Positions 20,126 through 20,236 of a stretch of DNA of 20,236 nt are shown here, in pieces. The number at the start of each line of letters is the position of its first letter. The first letter of the stretch is position 1. The DNA is from Perkinsus olseni. Taxonomy: Eukaryota > Perkinsozoa > Perkinsida. Below the pieces are notes generated by a model. It made no database searches. It was given only the letters and a program-made list of their open reading frames with translations, and was not told where the DNA came from. Location: contig JABANN010000582.1 of assembly GCA_013115125.1 (NCBI GenBank), positions 1-20,236 on the forward strand. Direction: 5' to 3'. A program made the position numbers and the translations under genes.

Positions 20126-20236
20126 AAAAGGTGAGGTAGCAGATTAGATGATTAGCTCGGTTTAACACTGAGTAAGAGTAGTGTCAATAAGAATACCGGC
20201 CTTGATGTGAATCTCAGTCGGGCTCACAATTGTACC

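Larger units (their letters stand above)
19261..20236. other. Region downstream of POL2 without a recognised gene
   Basis: No reading frame here resembles a gene. The stretch 19500-19960 is GC-rich with many short self-complementary segments. Examples are GCTT-A-GCC/GGC-AAGC near 19608-19626 and a strong hairpin with a T tract at 19709-19750. A B-box-like GGTTCGACGAG is at 19571-19581 but matches only about 8 of 11 positions. It may contain a structured non-coding RNA or an unrecognised repeat. I tested it by eye against 5S, spliceosomal snRNA, SRP, RNase P and dinoflagellate spliced-leader signatures and saw none. Confidence 0.5.

Noticed and set aside
1-20236. CRISPR arrays, rRNA genes, retroelement or virus-like genes
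   Set aside because: No spaced direct repeats, no rRNA signatures and no reverse transcriptase, integrase, capsid or transposase motifs were seen on either strand.

Overview
This is a eukaryotic nuclear window. It is packed with protein genes that are broken up by many very short GT-AG introns, mostly 42-60 nt. The combination of a DNA polymerase epsilon catalytic subunit, an IP3-receptor-type calcium channel, a FAM32A homologue and a lineage-specific secreted repeat protein suggests an alveolate protist. A Perkinsus-like (perkinsozoan) genome is my best guess. That assignment is inference from gene style and family recall, not from a database match.

Layout. At 497-2002 (minus) lies an apparently intronless gene for a secreted protein of four tandem cysteine-containing repeats. 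At 2853-3422 (minus) lies an unrecognised 189-residue reading frame. From about 3478 to 6433 (plus) lies the C-terminal part of an IP3-receptor-like calcium release channel: RIH-associated region, six-helix membrane domain, GGGLGD pore filter and C-terminal zinc-binding motif. The roughly 2,000-residue N-terminal ligand-binding part expected for this family is absent. At 6675-7603 (plus) is a four-exon FAM32A homologue. At 7704-19260 (plus) is one very intron-rich gene for the DNA polymerase epsilon catalytic subunit (POL2/POLE). It keeps all three exonuclease motifs, polymerase motifs A, B and C, the four-cysteine iron-sulphur (CysX) motif, the inactive C-terminal polymerase half and both terminal zinc-finger motifs. 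The last ~975 bases have no recognisable gene, but contain a strong hairpin followed by eight T residues.

The most notable structure is inside POL2. A complete tRNA-Leu(UAG) gene sits in sense orientation inside one intron. Three other POL2 introns carry tRNA T-arm/B-box-like sequence, two of them antisense. One of these, only 46 nt long, is almost entirely an antisense tRNA 3' portion flanked by a 7-bp direct repeat whose second copy supplies the splice acceptor. This suggests that tRNA genes or tRNA-derived elements seeded or colonised introns in this gene.

The genes do not form an evident pathway. POL2 is for leading-strand replication, FAM32A is a small nuclear protein linked to splicing, and the channel fragment is for calcium release. 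I saw no operon, CRISPR, rRNA or recognisable virus-like element. Splice sites through the first 31 POL2 exons were traced by hand, by matching reading phase and family alignment from memory, and are mostly secure apart from a short gap between exons 3 and 5. The C-terminal half is located by homology blocks with approximate borders.
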